A stretch of DNA of 25,699 nucleotides from Bacteroidales bacterium (GCA_017555445.1 JAFZGK010000013.1:1-25699), one strand, 5' to 3'; positions 7,833-15,698 are shown, counted from the first letter of the stretch. The notes: generated from the sequence alone by a model not told the origin. Numbers and translations are program-made.

Positions 7833-7840
7833 CAAATATA
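7833..7840 (-). promoter_or_regulatory. Candidate -7 box of the NfeD gene
   Basis: Read leftward the sequence is TATATTTG, an exact TAnnTTTG match, 25 bp upstream of the NfeD ATG at 7807. No convincing -33 TTTG was found at the usual spacing. Confidence 0.5.
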
Positions 7841-7862
7841 ATGATTTTAGGATATTATTTAA

Positions 7863-7870
7863 TAAATTTG
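7863..7870 (+). promoter_or_regulatory. Candidate -7 box of the CaCA antiporter gene
   Basis: TAAATTTG, an exact TAnnTTTG match, 21 bp upstream of the chosen start at 7892. Its presence supports that start over the upstream in-frame ATG at 7814. With the box at 7833-7840 it makes a compact divergent promoter region. Confidence 0.5.
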
Positions 7871-7891
7871 CAAGCTTTAACAACTAAAAAC

Positions 7892-8851
7892 ATGACATTA
7901 CAGATTTTCATTCTTCTGGCAGGACTCCTTCTGATCCTGTTTGGAGCAAACTGGCTTGTTGACGGTTCATCAAGCATTGCCAAAAGATTTGGTATAAGTG
8001 AATTCGTCATCGGTTTAACTATAGTCGGCATCGGTACTTCAACACCAGAAATGGTAGTAAGCTTCATGTCCTCTTTCCAGGGCAAGGCAGACATGGCTAT
8101 CGGTAATATCGTAGGATCCAACATCTTCAATACATTGATGATTCTTGGAGTGACAGCACTTATATCTCCGCTTGCGATAACCAAGAGCAACCTAAAGAGA
8201 GACATTCCTTTAAATATTATAGTAACGATCATGCTCATCCTTCTTGGCATGAATCTGACCATATTTGGTAAAGGTCAGGATCAGCTTTGCAGGATTGACG
8301 GAGCCATACTCCTGGCCCTGTTTGCATGTTATCTTTGGACCTCATTCAAATCGGATCAGGGCGAAACCGAAGAAGGCGGAGAAGGCATCAAGGAATACAA
8401 GATCGGAGTTTCCGTACTTATGATAATCGCAGGACTTGCCGGACTTATCATAGGAGGTAGATTCTTTGTCAACTCAGCGACAGAGCTTGCAAAGATGTTC
8501 GGAGTATCTGACAAGTTCATTGCGATCACTGTCATGGCTGCAGGAACATCGATGCCGGAACTTGCCACCTGCGTAGTAGCTGCACTCAAAGGACGCGGTC
8601 AGCTTGCTTTAGGAAATGTCCTCGGATCCAATATCTCAAACATCCTGCTCATACTCGGAGGTGCCGCACTCATCAATCCGATTTCGTTCGGGGGCTTGAC
8701 AGTCGTTGATCTTGGTATGGTGACGGCCTGCGCGTTCTTCATCTTTGCAAGCGCCTTCATGTTCAGGAAGAAGGAGCTTGACAGATTTGAAGGTGCCATT
8801 CTGCTGATGATGGAAGCCGGCTACATGTGGTATCTTATCGCAAATCTATAG
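7892..8851 (+). CDS. CaCA-family calcium/sodium (or H+) antiporter, YrbG-like
   Basis: Inner-membrane cation exchanger of 319 residues with ten to eleven hydrophobic helices. Both alpha-repeats are intact. Repeat 1 has GIGTSTPEM and then GNIVGSNIFNT. Repeat 2 has AAGTSMPEL and then GNVLGSNISNI. These acidic 'TSxPE' residues coordinate Ca2+/Na+ in the superfamily. The start at ATG 7892 (MTLQIFILLAG) is chosen because the first helix begins there and a promoter box precedes it. The frame extends to ATG 7814, but the added residues look non-coding. It stops with TAG. Whether the counter-ion is Na+, K+ or H+ is not readable. Confidence 0.88.
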   Translation: MTLQIFILLAGLLLILFGANWLVDGSSSIAKRFGISEFVIGLTIVGIGTSTPEMVVSFMSSFQGKADMAIGNIVGSNIFNTLMILGVTALISPLAITKSNLKRDIPLNIIVTIMLILLGMNLTIFGKGQDQLCRIDGAILLALFACYLWTSFKSDQGETEEGGEGIKEYKIGVSVLMIIAGLAGLIIGGRFFVNSATELAKMFGVSDKFIAITVMAAGTSMPELATCVVAALKGRGQLALGNVLGSNISNILLILGGAALINPISFGGLTVVDLGMVTACAFFIFASAFMFRKKELDRFEGAILLMMEAGYMWYLIANL

Positions 8852-8873
8852 CATTTAGGGCATATTTATTGGT

Positions 8874-8908
8874 TAACATTTTTGTTAGCAGCTTAAACAA
8901 AAATGTTT
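8874..8908 (-). promoter_or_regulatory. Paired AACA-N4-TGTT element, copy 1 (upstream of mscS)
   Basis: Dyad TAACATTTTTGTTA (8874-8887), a 7-bp spacer, dyad AAACAAAAATGTTT (8895-8908). The two dyads are 21 bp apart and together make a perfect 12-bp inverted repeat. The element starts 22 bp after the antiporter stop and ends 32 bp before the mscS ATG. In the common orientation of the three copies (A-flanked dyad first) it points leftward, opposite to mscS. Confidence 0.6.
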
Positions 8909-8940
8909 CACGCATTGATAATTAACCAAAAACATAAATT

Positions 8941-9855
8941 ATGACAATTTTTCCGTTACAAACGGCCCAGACAGACACTTTGGACATTCAGCTCGCTATT
9001 GACACGCTTGCGGATAAGCTTTCGACTACTCCTGTGGCTGTTCTTGTTTCAGAACTTATCGACAAAACCGTTGCATTCGGGCTTAAAGTCATTGCTGCGC
9101 TGCTGATATATTCATTAGGAATATGGCTCATACGCAGAGTCAAAAATGCCCTGGCGCGTCTTTTTACAAGGAAGAGCACAGATCCCGGCATGGCATCATT
9201 TATCCAGAGTCTGGTCAGTATCATCCTTAATATAATCCTTACCATAATCACCATCGGAGCTGTTGGCATTGACACTACATCAATAGCTGCATTGCTTGCC
9301 GGAGGAGGTATGGCCATAGGTATGGCTCTCAACGGTACTGTCCAGAATTTTGCCGGAGGGATCATGCTTGTCACATTCAAGCCATTTAAAGTCGGAGATT
9401 ATATTGAGGCGCAGGGCTATGAAGGTACAGTCAGAGAAATATCCATAGTAACCACTAAGCTTATGACGACTGACAACAGATGCATCATCATACCGAACGG
9501 AGCGCTCTCAAACGGAACCATTAACAATTACTCACATAATACCATACGTCGAGTGGAATGGACAGTGGGGGTAGAATATGGAGTGTCTGCCGAGGAATGT
9601 AAACATCTGCTTATGGATCTGATTGACAAGGATGGCAGAGTCCTCAGAAAAGCAGACGGTGTTCCTGCCGATCCTTTCGTCGGACTCAGCACCTTGGCTG
9701 ACAGCAGCGTCGTTTTTACAATGCGAGCATGGGTGAAGACTGACGACTATTGGGATGTGAAATTCGATATAAACGAAAAGATATACGAGAGCCTTCCGAA
9801 GAACGGAATCAACTTCCCTTTCCCACAGATGGATGTTCATGTACATCAGTCATAA
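8941..9855 (+). CDS. mscS: Small-conductance mechanosensitive channel, MscS family
   Basis: A protein of 304 residues with three predicted transmembrane helices in the first 145 residues. The pore-lining TM3 and following beta domain are recognisable: the Gly/Ala-rich LLAGGGMAIGMALNG, then NFAGGIMLVTFKPFKVGDYIE, then IVTTKLMTTDNRCIIIPNG. The C-terminal cytoplasmic vestibule domain ends near residue 300 (INFPFPQMDVHV, a common MscS ending). The length matches E. coli MscS (286) plus a short N-terminal extension. It opens under hypo-osmotic membrane tension to release solutes. It is preceded by the paired AACA-N4-TGTT element and followed by a clear terminator, so it may form its own transcript. 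Confidence 0.93.
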   Translation: MTIFPLQTAQTDTLDIQLAIDTLADKLSTTPVAVLVSELIDKTVAFGLKVIAALLIYSLGIWLIRRVKNALARLFTRKSTDPGMASFIQSLVSIILNIILTIITIGAVGIDTTSIAALLAGGGMAIGMALNGTVQNFAGGIMLVTFKPFKVGDYIEAQGYEGTVREISIVTTKLMTTDNRCIIIPNGALSNGTINNYSHNTIRRVEWTVGVEYGVSAEECKHLLMDLIDKDGRVLRKADGVPADPFVGLSTLADSSVVFTMRAWVKTDDYWDVKFDINEKIYESLPKNGINFPFPQMDVHVHQS

Positions 9856-9875
9856 CCTATCATCATGGACATGAA

Positions 9876-9911
9876 AGAAGCCAGCCTCCAAATATCGGAT
9901 GGCTGGCTTTT
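9876..9911. terminator. Terminator between mscS and the convergent acyltransferase gene
   Basis: AAGCCAGCC (9878-9886) pairs with GGCTGGCTT (9901-9909). The right arm continues into TTTTCATTTTC, so termination is strongest for the rightward mscS transcript. The same hairpin could also serve the leftward gene ending at 9931 on the other strand. Confidence 0.75.
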
Positions 9912-9930
9912 CATTTTCATTATCAATACA

Positions 9931-11103
9931 TTAAAGAAGGATTGCGCCTGTTGTCTTTTCCTTTTCGAGAAGTTCCTTGGTAACGACAGGATTTGCATAA
10001 ATGTCCAGGAATATCCTTCTGAGATCCTCTCTGTTTATCTCCGGCTCTACCGCATCAAGCTGATGTTCCATATATGAAACAAATTTCTCAACATCTGCCT
10101 GATCGTATTTGTCAGAATATTTATACGAATGATTCGCAATATCATATGCGACATAATTATTCTTCCAGAGCTTGTAGCCTTCTATCACACGGAGGTCTAC
10201 CGCATGACGTATCTTCTGATAGCGGTCATTCTTGTCACACAAAGCAGCATCTGCAATTTCTTCTGATGTCAGAGGCTTTCCTATATTAAGATGGATGTTT
10301 CCCTTCTGACTCATGATGCCAAGCATTATGCTGTTCAGATCTTCACCCTCAGCTTTTACGTACTTATGCTTTCGCGAAATCACCAGCTCGCGAGCCTTCT
10401 GTATATCGCATGGCTCTATTTCATAGGATATACTCATCGGAATGATGTTAAGCTCCTCGAAATTCTGCTGGAAGTCGCCTGTTCCGCTCATATCAAGCAT
10501 CTTGAGAAGACCCTGTTCTGTAATATCATAACCGTTCTTTGTTCTTCCCTGACGCTGTGCAAGCCAGATTGAGCTTCTCTGGTGTGTAATGTTCAGACGG
10601 ATATACTTAGAAAGAAGCTGAGATGAAAGATACAGCTCTCTTGCTGTAATGCCTCTTACGACCTTGATCATCCTGTTCGATCTGATAAGGTATTCTATCG
10701 TCTTGTTAGTGATCAGGTTATCACCTACAGCGATCTCAGTCATCGGAATACCGTTATTACAGAGTACAAGCTGCGTGATAGCCGGATCCAGGATGATGTC
10801 CCTGTGATTTGACAAGGCGAGAAACTTCTTCTCAGGATCAATATTGGAAATACCATCGTATGAGAAATTTCGAGCGGTATGCTCAAGCACCCAACGTACG
10901 AATTTCTGCATTACAAGGATCTGAAACTCATCTATAGTCTTTATTTGCTTTAAAAGATTCTTCAGGAAATCCGGTGACTCTTCCGGAAAGAACTGCTGAG
11001 ATACTTTTGAAACTAGCGGATAGTCCGCCAGCTTGCTAAGTGCTTCAGCTGCTTCGGCATCCGTATAAGGACTGATGCTCTCGAATTCTGATAAATCAAC
11101 CAT
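9931..11103 (-). CDS. 1-acylglycerol-3-phosphate acyltransferase-like protein
   Basis: A protein of 390 residues. About 80 residues of helical N-terminal extension precede the acyltransferase core. Motif I is LSNHRDIILDPA (97-108); the His-to-Asp spacing is one residue longer than the canonical HX4D, and the HRD arrangement is what I associate with Bacteroidota members. A block-III-like segment WLAQRQGRTKNG lies at 180-191, in place of 'PEGTRS'. No transmembrane helix is evident, so it would be a peripheral inner-membrane enzyme of phospholipid or other lipid synthesis. The exact acceptor is unknown. It has its own excellent promoter (11132-11162) and is converged upon by mscS. Confidence 0.8.
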   Translation of the reverse strand: MVDLSEFESISPYTDAEAAEALSKLADYPLVSKVSQQFFPEESPDFLKNLLKQIKTIDEFQILVMQKFVRWVLEHTARNFSYDGISNIDPEKKFLALSNHRDIILDPAITQLVLCNNGIPMTEIAVGDNLITNKTIEYLIRSNRMIKVVRGITARELYLSSQLLSKYIRLNITHQRSSIWLAQRQGRTKNGYDITEQGLLKMLDMSGTGDFQQNFEELNIIPMSISYEIEPCDIQKARELVISRKHKYVKAEGEDLNSIMLGIMSQKGNIHLNIGKPLTSEEIADAALCDKNDRYQKIRHAVDLRVIEGYKLWKNNYVAYDIANHSYKYSDKYDQADVEKFVSYMEHQLDAVEPEINREDLRRIFLDIYANPVVTKELLEKEKTTGAILL

Positions 11104-11131
11104 GTTTATAAGGTTATATTAGTACAATATG

Positions 11132-11162
11132 CAAATTTATAATTTTTTCTCAAAATTTCAAA
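11132..11162 (-). promoter_or_regulatory. Bacteroidota-type promoter of the acyltransferase gene
   Basis: Read leftward: TTTG (11162-11159), 19 bp, TAAATTTG (11139-11132), a complete match to the TTTG/TAnnTTTG consensus. The box ends 28 bp before the ATG at 11103. It shows the gene is not dependent on queA transcription. Confidence 0.7.
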
Positions 11163-11182
11163 TTTCAGCCTATCCAAGGAGC

Positions 11183-12400
11183 TTATTTCGAAACAGCCCT
11201 GAAAAGAAGGGAGCTGTCTCCATAGCTCAGAAAGCGGAATCCATTTTCTAGAGCAAAATCATAAATCTGCTTCCAGTTTCCATCCATAAAAGCCGAAATC
11301 AACAGCAGAAGAGTGCTTTGAGGCTGATGGAAATTGGTAATAAGCATATCCACAATACGGAATGAGAAGCCTGGGACAATAATAATCCTTGTACCGACCT
11401 TAAGTTCGCTTAAGCCATTATCTTTCAGATATTTGACTATAGCATGAAGGGCTTCCTCCGTAGAGTACGCGTATTCACGGCTGTAAGGATCCCACTGTCC
11501 GACATCTTCAGGACATCCTTTCTCTATGCAGCTCACACCAACATAATACAATGATTCCAATGTTCTTACAGATGTAGTACCTACAGCAGCGACTTTCCCT
11601 TTTCGGGCAATCAGCTTTTCCAAAAGAGCAAGAGTCACTACAAACGGCTCTCTATGCATCGTATGTTCCGAAACTAGCGAACTCTTTACTGGCAGGAATG
11701 TACCGGCACCGACATGTAGACATACAGTTTCTGTGGTAACGCCCTTGGCTCTGATTTCCTCAAGCACTTTTTCAGTAAAGTGCAATCCAGCCGTAGGAGC
11801 GGCTACAGAGCCTCGGAAACGAGCATATAATGTCTGATAGCGCTCAAGGTCAACCTCTTCAGTATCTCTGTTAAGATACGGAGGGATAGGCACAGAACCG
11901 CAGACTTCAAGAACATGTGAGAAAGGGGCATCATTATCCCATGTAAACTTGACAATAGATGTCTCACCCTCTCTCTCAACCAGATCCGCCTTGAGGTTCA
12001 TTTCTGATATACTATTGTCATCCAATGGGTTATACAGCGACAATGTATCGTTTTTCCACCTCTTTACATTGCCGACAATGCATTTCCATCTGCAGGACTC
12101 CGTTTCCGCAAACATTGTGACATATTCTTCCGGCTGAACAGGTTCAAGACAGAATATCTCTATATGCGCTCCTGTTGATCTCTGAAAATGAAGTCGAGCG
12201 GGGACTACTTTAGTGTCGTTGAATACCATGAGAGCATCTTCAGGAAGATATTCAGAGATTTCTGTAAATCCATGTTTCTCTATGTTACCTTCCTTATATA
12301 TAAGCAAGTTTGACGCATCTCTTGATAAGAGGGGATATTTAGCGATTCTATCGTCGGGTAGAAGATAATTATAGTCTTCTATATGAATTTCAGGTATCAT
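11183..12400 (-). CDS. queA: S-adenosylmethionine:tRNA ribosyltransferase-isomerase QueA
   Basis: Transfers and isomerises the ribose of SAM onto 7-aminomethyl-7-deazaguanine in tRNA, giving epoxyqueuosine. Family blocks in order: VFNDTKVVPARL (59-70), GSVAAPTAGLHFT (197-209), HVGAGTFLPVKS (229-240), MHREPF (248-253), TTSVRTLES (275-283), ITNFHQPQSTLLLLISAF (354-371) and a final LSYGDSSLLF. At 405 residues it is longer than the usual 340-360. The extra length is in an insertion around residues 80-150, which may place it in a longer Bacteroidota subgroup. No other queuosine gene is adjacent. Confidence 0.9.
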   Translation of the reverse strand: MIPEIHIEDYNYLLPDDRIAKYPLLSRDASNLLIYKEGNIEKHGFTEISEYLPEDALMVFNDTKVVPARLHFQRSTGAHIEIFCLEPVQPEEYVTMFAETESCRWKCIVGNVKRWKNDTLSLYNPLDDNSISEMNLKADLVEREGETSIVKFTWDNDAPFSHVLEVCGSVPIPPYLNRDTEEVDLERYQTLYARFRGSVAAPTAGLHFTEKVLEEIRAKGVTTETVCLHVGAGTFLPVKSSLVSEHTMHREPFVVTLALLEKLIARKGKVAAVGTTSVRTLESLYYVGVSCIEKGCPEDVGQWDPYSREYAYSTEEALHAIVKYLKDNGLSELKVGTRIIIVPGFSFRIVDMLITNFHQPQSTLLLLISAFMDGNWKQIYDFALENGFRFLSYGDSSLLFRAVSK

Positions 12401-12420
12401 TATACAATTGTATTATTGTA

Positions 12421-12428
12421 CAAAAATA
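12421..12428 (-). promoter_or_regulatory. Candidate -7 box of queA with adjacent palindrome
   Basis: Read leftward the box is TATTTTTG, matching TAnnTTTG, 20 bp before the queA ATG, with a TTTT 20 bp further up in place of TTTG. Between box and ATG lies a perfect 12-bp palindrome, ATACAATTGTAT (12402-12413), a possible repressor site. Confidence 0.5.
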
Positions 12429-12848
12429 ATCAATTCTCACGTAAATATAAAATCTGGGACAGTTCACAATTGTGATTTACAAATGTGATTCATACGAATA
12501 TACTTCGTGTTTATTTTTGTAAATTTTCATTAGGTGTCAATATCATGGTTCATTGATTTATGTAATGTTGATTTATGTGACATAAATTTTTCTTATACAT
12601 GTATTTGGGTTTAGTTATTGCACTTTAAATCAGCCATTTATATATACTTACCATTATATACACTTTAGATAATGTGCGTAACTGTGGGGGTTTAGTCCGT
12701 AAAACGTATGAATTCACGGCTTATATCAATATATATTTACATATAATATACTATATATCTGATATTTATATAGTATTATATAAAGTATTTTATAGTTCTG
12801 TTTGCGGTCTTTTCTCTCCCCTGTTAACATATCTAAACGTCAGATTTA

Positions 12849-12880
12849 TTTGGATGTTTTAAAATTATCCATTACATTTG
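12849..12880 (+). promoter_or_regulatory. Promoter of the XRE regulator with overlapping dyad
   Basis: TTTG (12849-12852), 20 bp, TACATTTG (12873-12880), a full Bacteroidota consensus. Transcription would begin near 12887, 14 nt before the ATG at 12901. The -7 box is embedded in the near-palindrome TTACATTTGTAA (12872-12883), a plausible operator for self-repression. Confidence 0.7.
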
Positions 12881-12900
12881 TAACATCAACGTAAACAAAT

Positions 12901-13332
12901 ATGAATACACGTCTGAAGCAATTTCTCGCAGCAGAGAACATCTCACAAGCACAGTTTGCAGACAGTATCAATGTAGTGCGTGCAAGCGTCTCACATGTAT
13001 TGTCCGGCAGAAACAATCCAAGCTTTGATTTCATCAAGGCAATGATGCTGCAGTACCCCAACCTGAACATCGACTGGCTCATGTTCGGCAAAGGCAGGAT
13101 GTACAAGGATCAGGCAAGACCTGAACCTGTAGAGGATCTCCTCTTCTCCGATCTGGATATTGAAGACGATCTGAGAGTACCTTCTCCTGCCCCGGTAGAA
13201 GAGCCAGTCAAACCTGTCGAAACCTCGACTGAATTGAACACTTTAGCACAAGTGGCTCAAACTATTGTAAATCAAAGAAAAGTATCTAAAATCCTTATAC
13301 TTTTTGATGATGGCACATATCAGGAAATGTAA
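12901..13332 (+). CDS. XRE/Cro-type helix-turn-helix regulator
   Basis: A protein of 143 residues. An N-terminal HTH_3 domain (about residues 3-62) has the usual pattern: 'LKQFLAAENISQAQFADSI' helices 1-2, 'VVRASVSHVLSGRNNPS' recognition helix, and 'FDFIKAMMLQYPNLNIDWLMFGKG', the ending typical of phage-repressor-like HTH proteins. Then comes an acidic, Pro/Glu-rich linker (about 72-105) and a short C-terminal segment with KILILFDDGTYQEM. No peptidase S24 or ligand-binding domain is present. Its targets are unknown; autoregulation is suggested by the dyad in its promoter. A terminator separates it from pyrD. Confidence 0.88.
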   Translation: MNTRLKQFLAAENISQAQFADSINVVRASVSHVLSGRNNPSFDFIKAMMLQYPNLNIDWLMFGKGRMYKDQARPEPVEDLLFSDLDIEDDLRVPSPAPVEEPVKPVETSTELNTLAQVAQTIVNQRKVSKILILFDDGTYQEM

Positions 13333-13335
13333 TTA

Positions 13336-13361
13336 AGGTACTGCGCAAGCGGTACTTTTTT
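13336..13361 (+). terminator. Terminator of the XRE regulator gene
   Basis: GGTACTGC, a GCAA tetraloop (13345-13348), then GCGGTAC with one G-T pair, followed by six T (13356-13361). It starts 3 bp after the stop, and the next promoter box begins 2 bp after the T-run. Confidence 0.8.
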
Positions 13362-13362
13362 G

Positions 13363-13370
13363 TATATTTG
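13363..13370 (+). promoter_or_regulatory. Candidate -7 box of pyrD
   Basis: TATATTTG, an exact match, 22 bp before the pyrD ATG. Any -33 element would lie inside the preceding terminator stem, where no TTTG is present. Confidence 0.5.
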
Positions 13371-13392
13371 TAGAATTTAAAACAAAACGCAT

Positions 13393-14430
13393 ATGTACAA
13401 GCATCTTATCAGACCTATCCTTTTCAAATTTAATCCGGAGACAGCACATAACATGACATTCAAGGCCCTTTCAGTCCTTAGGCATATCCCATTTGCCCAG
13501 TCGATTGTAAGAGCTATATATAAAAAGGAAACTCCGACTCTTGAAAGAGAAGTATTCGGAATCCATTTCCCTAATCCGGTAGGACTGGCAGGAGGTCTTG
13601 ATAAGAACGGAGAGTATTATAACGATATGGCGAACTTCGGCTTCGGATTTGTCGAGATCGGTTCTCTTACTCCTCTTCCACAGGACGGCAACGCCAAGCC
13701 AAGATGCTTCAGAGTACCTGGAGACAAGGCCATAATCAATCGCTTCGGCATTAATAATAAAGGTGTGAAAAATGCCGTTGAACAGCTGAAAAAGGTACGT
13801 CCTAACGTCATCGTGGCTGCAAATATATCCAAGAACACGACCAGCATCAACGAAGATGCAGCGAAGGATTATGAGAAAGGATTCGGCCTTCTCTACGATT
13901 TCGTTGATATGTTCGTAGTCAATATCTCTTGCCCTAATGTGGTGGGACTCACTGCCTTACAAGATGTTTCATTCCTTTCGGAAATCGTAGACAAGCTTCT
14001 TGACCTGCGTATGTATTTCGACAATTACCGTCCGATCCTCCTTAAGGTATCGCCGGATCTGTCTCATCAGCAGCTTGATGACATCATTGATTACTGTCTC
14101 CGCTCCGGCATCGACGGTATCGTAGCAGGAAATACAACAAGAAGCCGTGACGGAATCACAAGCATTTCAAAGGAAAAGATCGAAGCTATCGGCAACGGAG
14201 GCATGTCTGGAGCACCTTTATACCGCAAAAACCTCGAGCTTGTCAAGTATGTTCATGCAAAGTCTGAAGGAAAGCTTCCAATCATTGGTGTAGGAGGAAT
14301 CATGTCACCTGAACAGGCGAAGGAAATGTTGGATGCGGGAGCATCTCTCGTAGAGATATATTCTGGTTTCATCTATGAAGGCCCTGCTCTTATCAAGAAC
14401 ATCAATAAACACCTCGAAAATACGCTTTAA
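13393..14430 (+). CDS. pyrD: Dihydroorotate dehydrogenase PyrD, class 2-like (quinone-dependent)
   Basis: Oxidises dihydroorotate to orotate in pyrimidine synthesis using FMN and, for class 2, the menaquinone pool. A 345-residue protein with the class-2 N-terminal membrane-contacting helices (MYKHLIRPILFKFNPETAHNMTF). FMN and substrate motifs: NPVGLAGGLDKNG (61-73), EIGSLTPLPQDGN (88-100), INRFGINNKG (115-124), GIDGIVAGNTT, GVGGI and EIYSGF. The catalytic base position reads VNISCPNV, so Cys180 stands where E. coli and human class-2 enzymes have Ser; Cys is the class-1 residue. It overlaps cinA by one base (TAATG) and has its own promoter box. Confidence 0.93.
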   Translation: MYKHLIRPILFKFNPETAHNMTFKALSVLRHIPFAQSIVRAIYKKETPTLEREVFGIHFPNPVGLAGGLDKNGEYYNDMANFGFGFVEIGSLTPLPQDGNAKPRCFRVPGDKAIINRFGINNKGVKNAVEQLKKVRPNVIVAANISKNTTSINEDAAKDYEKGFGLLYDFVDMFVVNISCPNVVGLTALQDVSFLSEIVDKLLDLRMYFDNYRPILLKVSPDLSHQQLDDIIDYCLRSGIDGIVAGNTTRSRDGITSISKEKIEAIGNGGMSGAPLYRKNLELVKYVHAKSEGKLPIIGVGGIMSPEQAKEMLDAGASLVEIYSGFIYEGPALIKNINKHLENTL

Positions 14431-15698
14431 TGACTCAGGCTTCAATCTGCACAATAGGTGACGAGATCCTCATCGGCCAGATAGTAGATACAAATTCGTC
14501 ACATATATCTCAGTCACTCAATGCTTTAGGTGTCAAGGTAACACGTATGCTTTCCATCAGTGACGCACATGATGAGATAGTAAATTCTCTGGACAGAGAG
14601 CTGGCAGCAAACGACATCGTGATCGTGACAGGAGGCCTCGGCCCCACTAAAGACGACATTACGAAGCCGGCACTTGCCTGCCTCAGCGGCACAGATAAGT
14701 ACAAGACAGACGAAAGACAGTTGGAAATCATCCATAAGATACTTAGTTCCAGAGGATTGGATGTACTTGACATTAACATAGCACAGGCATCAGTCCCTGA
14801 AACCTGCGAGGTGATTCCAAACAAGCTTGGTACAGCACCGATAATGATTTTCCGTTTTCCAGAGGAAAGATACGGACACAAGGCGACGTTGTACTCACTT
14901 CCTGGAGTTCCGTTTGAAGCACTTGGCGCGCTGCCTGAGATCATGGAAGACATCAAGGCACATAACTCATTATCAGACATTTACCACCGCACGGTGATGA
15001 CATACGGAATTGCCGAATCCGCTCTGGCTAAGATGATTGAAGAATGGGAGGACGCACTCCCCTCTGACATGCACCTTGCATACCTGCCAAATGCGCTCAC
15101 AGGAGTCCGCTTGAGACTGTCCATATATGGAGGCATCAAGGAGGAGCAAGAGGCCAGAATAGAGGCGGAATTAGCCAAATTAAGCCCTATTCTCGGAACG
15201 GCACTATACTCTTATCAGGAAGATACATTGGAAGCATGCATAGGAAGAATGCTTTCCGAAGCTGGTAAGACGCTTTCTGCAGCGGAATCATGTACCGGAG
15301 GCACAATTTCTGCCCTTCTGACATCGGTTCCCGGTTCTTCAGCATACTATCTTGGATCCGTAACTTCGTATGCGAACGAAGTCAAGATGAATGTACTTGG
15401 CGTAGACGAAGAAATCATTAAAACTCACGGTGCAGTCAGCTCTGAATGCGTGGCGGCAATGGCGGACGGAGTCAGAAGATTGACCGGCAGTGACTACTCA
15501 GTTGCCACATCAGGAATAGCAGGTCCCGGAGGTGGAAGCGATGAGAAACCGGTAGGTCTTGTATGGATCGGAGTAAGCTCAAACAAGGGTACAGAGACAT
15601 TCAAGATGGTCTTCAGAAATGACAGGAAACGCAATATCGAGCGCTTTGCCAGCTCGGCACTGAATAAATTGAGAGAAAAACTTGTAAACGAGCTATAG
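14430..15698 (+). CDS. cinA: CinA-family protein (nicotinamide-nucleotide amidase)
   Basis: A 422-residue protein of two domains. The N-terminal MoaB/MogA-like domain (about 1-170) has CTIGDEILIGQIVDTNSSHIS and VTGGLGPTKDD. The C-terminal PncC-type domain (about 270-420) has the nucleophile motif AAESCTGG near residue 285, then GSVTSYANEVK and SGIAGPGGGSDEKPVGLVWIG. In characterised members the C-terminal domain deamidates NMN for pyridine-nucleotide recycling and the N-terminal domain has ADP-ribose pyrophosphatase-like activity. It is translationally coupled to pyrD (the last A of TAA is the A of ATG). It ends with TAG. Confidence 0.92.
   Translation: MTQASICTIGDEILIGQIVDTNSSHISQSLNALGVKVTRMLSISDAHDEIVNSLDRELAANDIVIVTGGLGPTKDDITKPALACLSGTDKYKTDERQLEIIHKILSSRGLDVLDINIAQASVPETCEVIPNKLGTAPIMIFRFPEERYGHKATLYSLPGVPFEALGALPEIMEDIKAHNSLSDIYHRTVMTYGIAESALAKMIEEWEDALPSDMHLAYLPNALTGVRLRLSIYGGIKEEQEARIEAELAKLSPILGTALYSYQEDTLEACIGRMLSEAGKTLSAAESCTGGTISALLTSVPGSSAYYLGSVTSYANEVKMNVLGVDEEIIKTHGAVSSECVAAMADGVRRLTGSDYSVATSGIAGPGGGSDEKPVGLVWIGVSSNKGTETFKMVFRNDRKRNIERFASSALNKLREKLVNEL

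Larger units (their letters stand above)
12401..12900. other. 500-bp AT-rich divergent intergenic region with clustered palindromes
   Basis: No credible gene or RNA is seen here; the only frame of note (12674-12862) is low-complexity. Palindromes include TCACAATTGTGA (12464-12475, perfect, CRP-like), followed 1 bp later by TTACAAATGTGA (12477-12488). A dyad ATTTATG-TGA-CATAAAT lies at 12571-12587, and its left arm belongs to an 11-bp direct repeat TTGATTTATGT (12553 and 12568). About 60 bp of nearly pure A/T sits around 12725-12790. The region separates queA from the regulator gene and is far longer than other gaps in the window. Confidence 0.6.

Noticed and set aside
7814..7891. N-terminal extension of the CaCA antiporter from ATG 7814
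   Set aside because: It would be translated across the divergent promoter boxes and is not family-like; the first membrane helix starts at ATG 7892.
8874..8908. Simple Rho-independent terminator after the CaCA gene
   Set aside because: The stem is almost entirely A/T, there is no separate T-run, and the other two copies do not keep the long stem while the dyad spacing is invariant.
12401..12430. preQ1 riboswitch upstream of queA
   Set aside because: The leader between the promoter box and ATG is about 15-20 nt, too short for the aptamer, and no C-rich loop pattern is seen.
12674..12862. A 62-codon frame in the large intergenic region
   Set aside because: Its composition is that of AT-rich non-coding DNA (runs of Ile/Tyr), it has no promoter box at a suitable distance and no recognisable domain.
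12401..12900. Possible replication origin because of AT-richness and TTATCCAT near 12865
   Set aside because: No cluster of DnaA boxes, no dnaA or other origin-linked gene, and the dif-like site in the same window argues against it.
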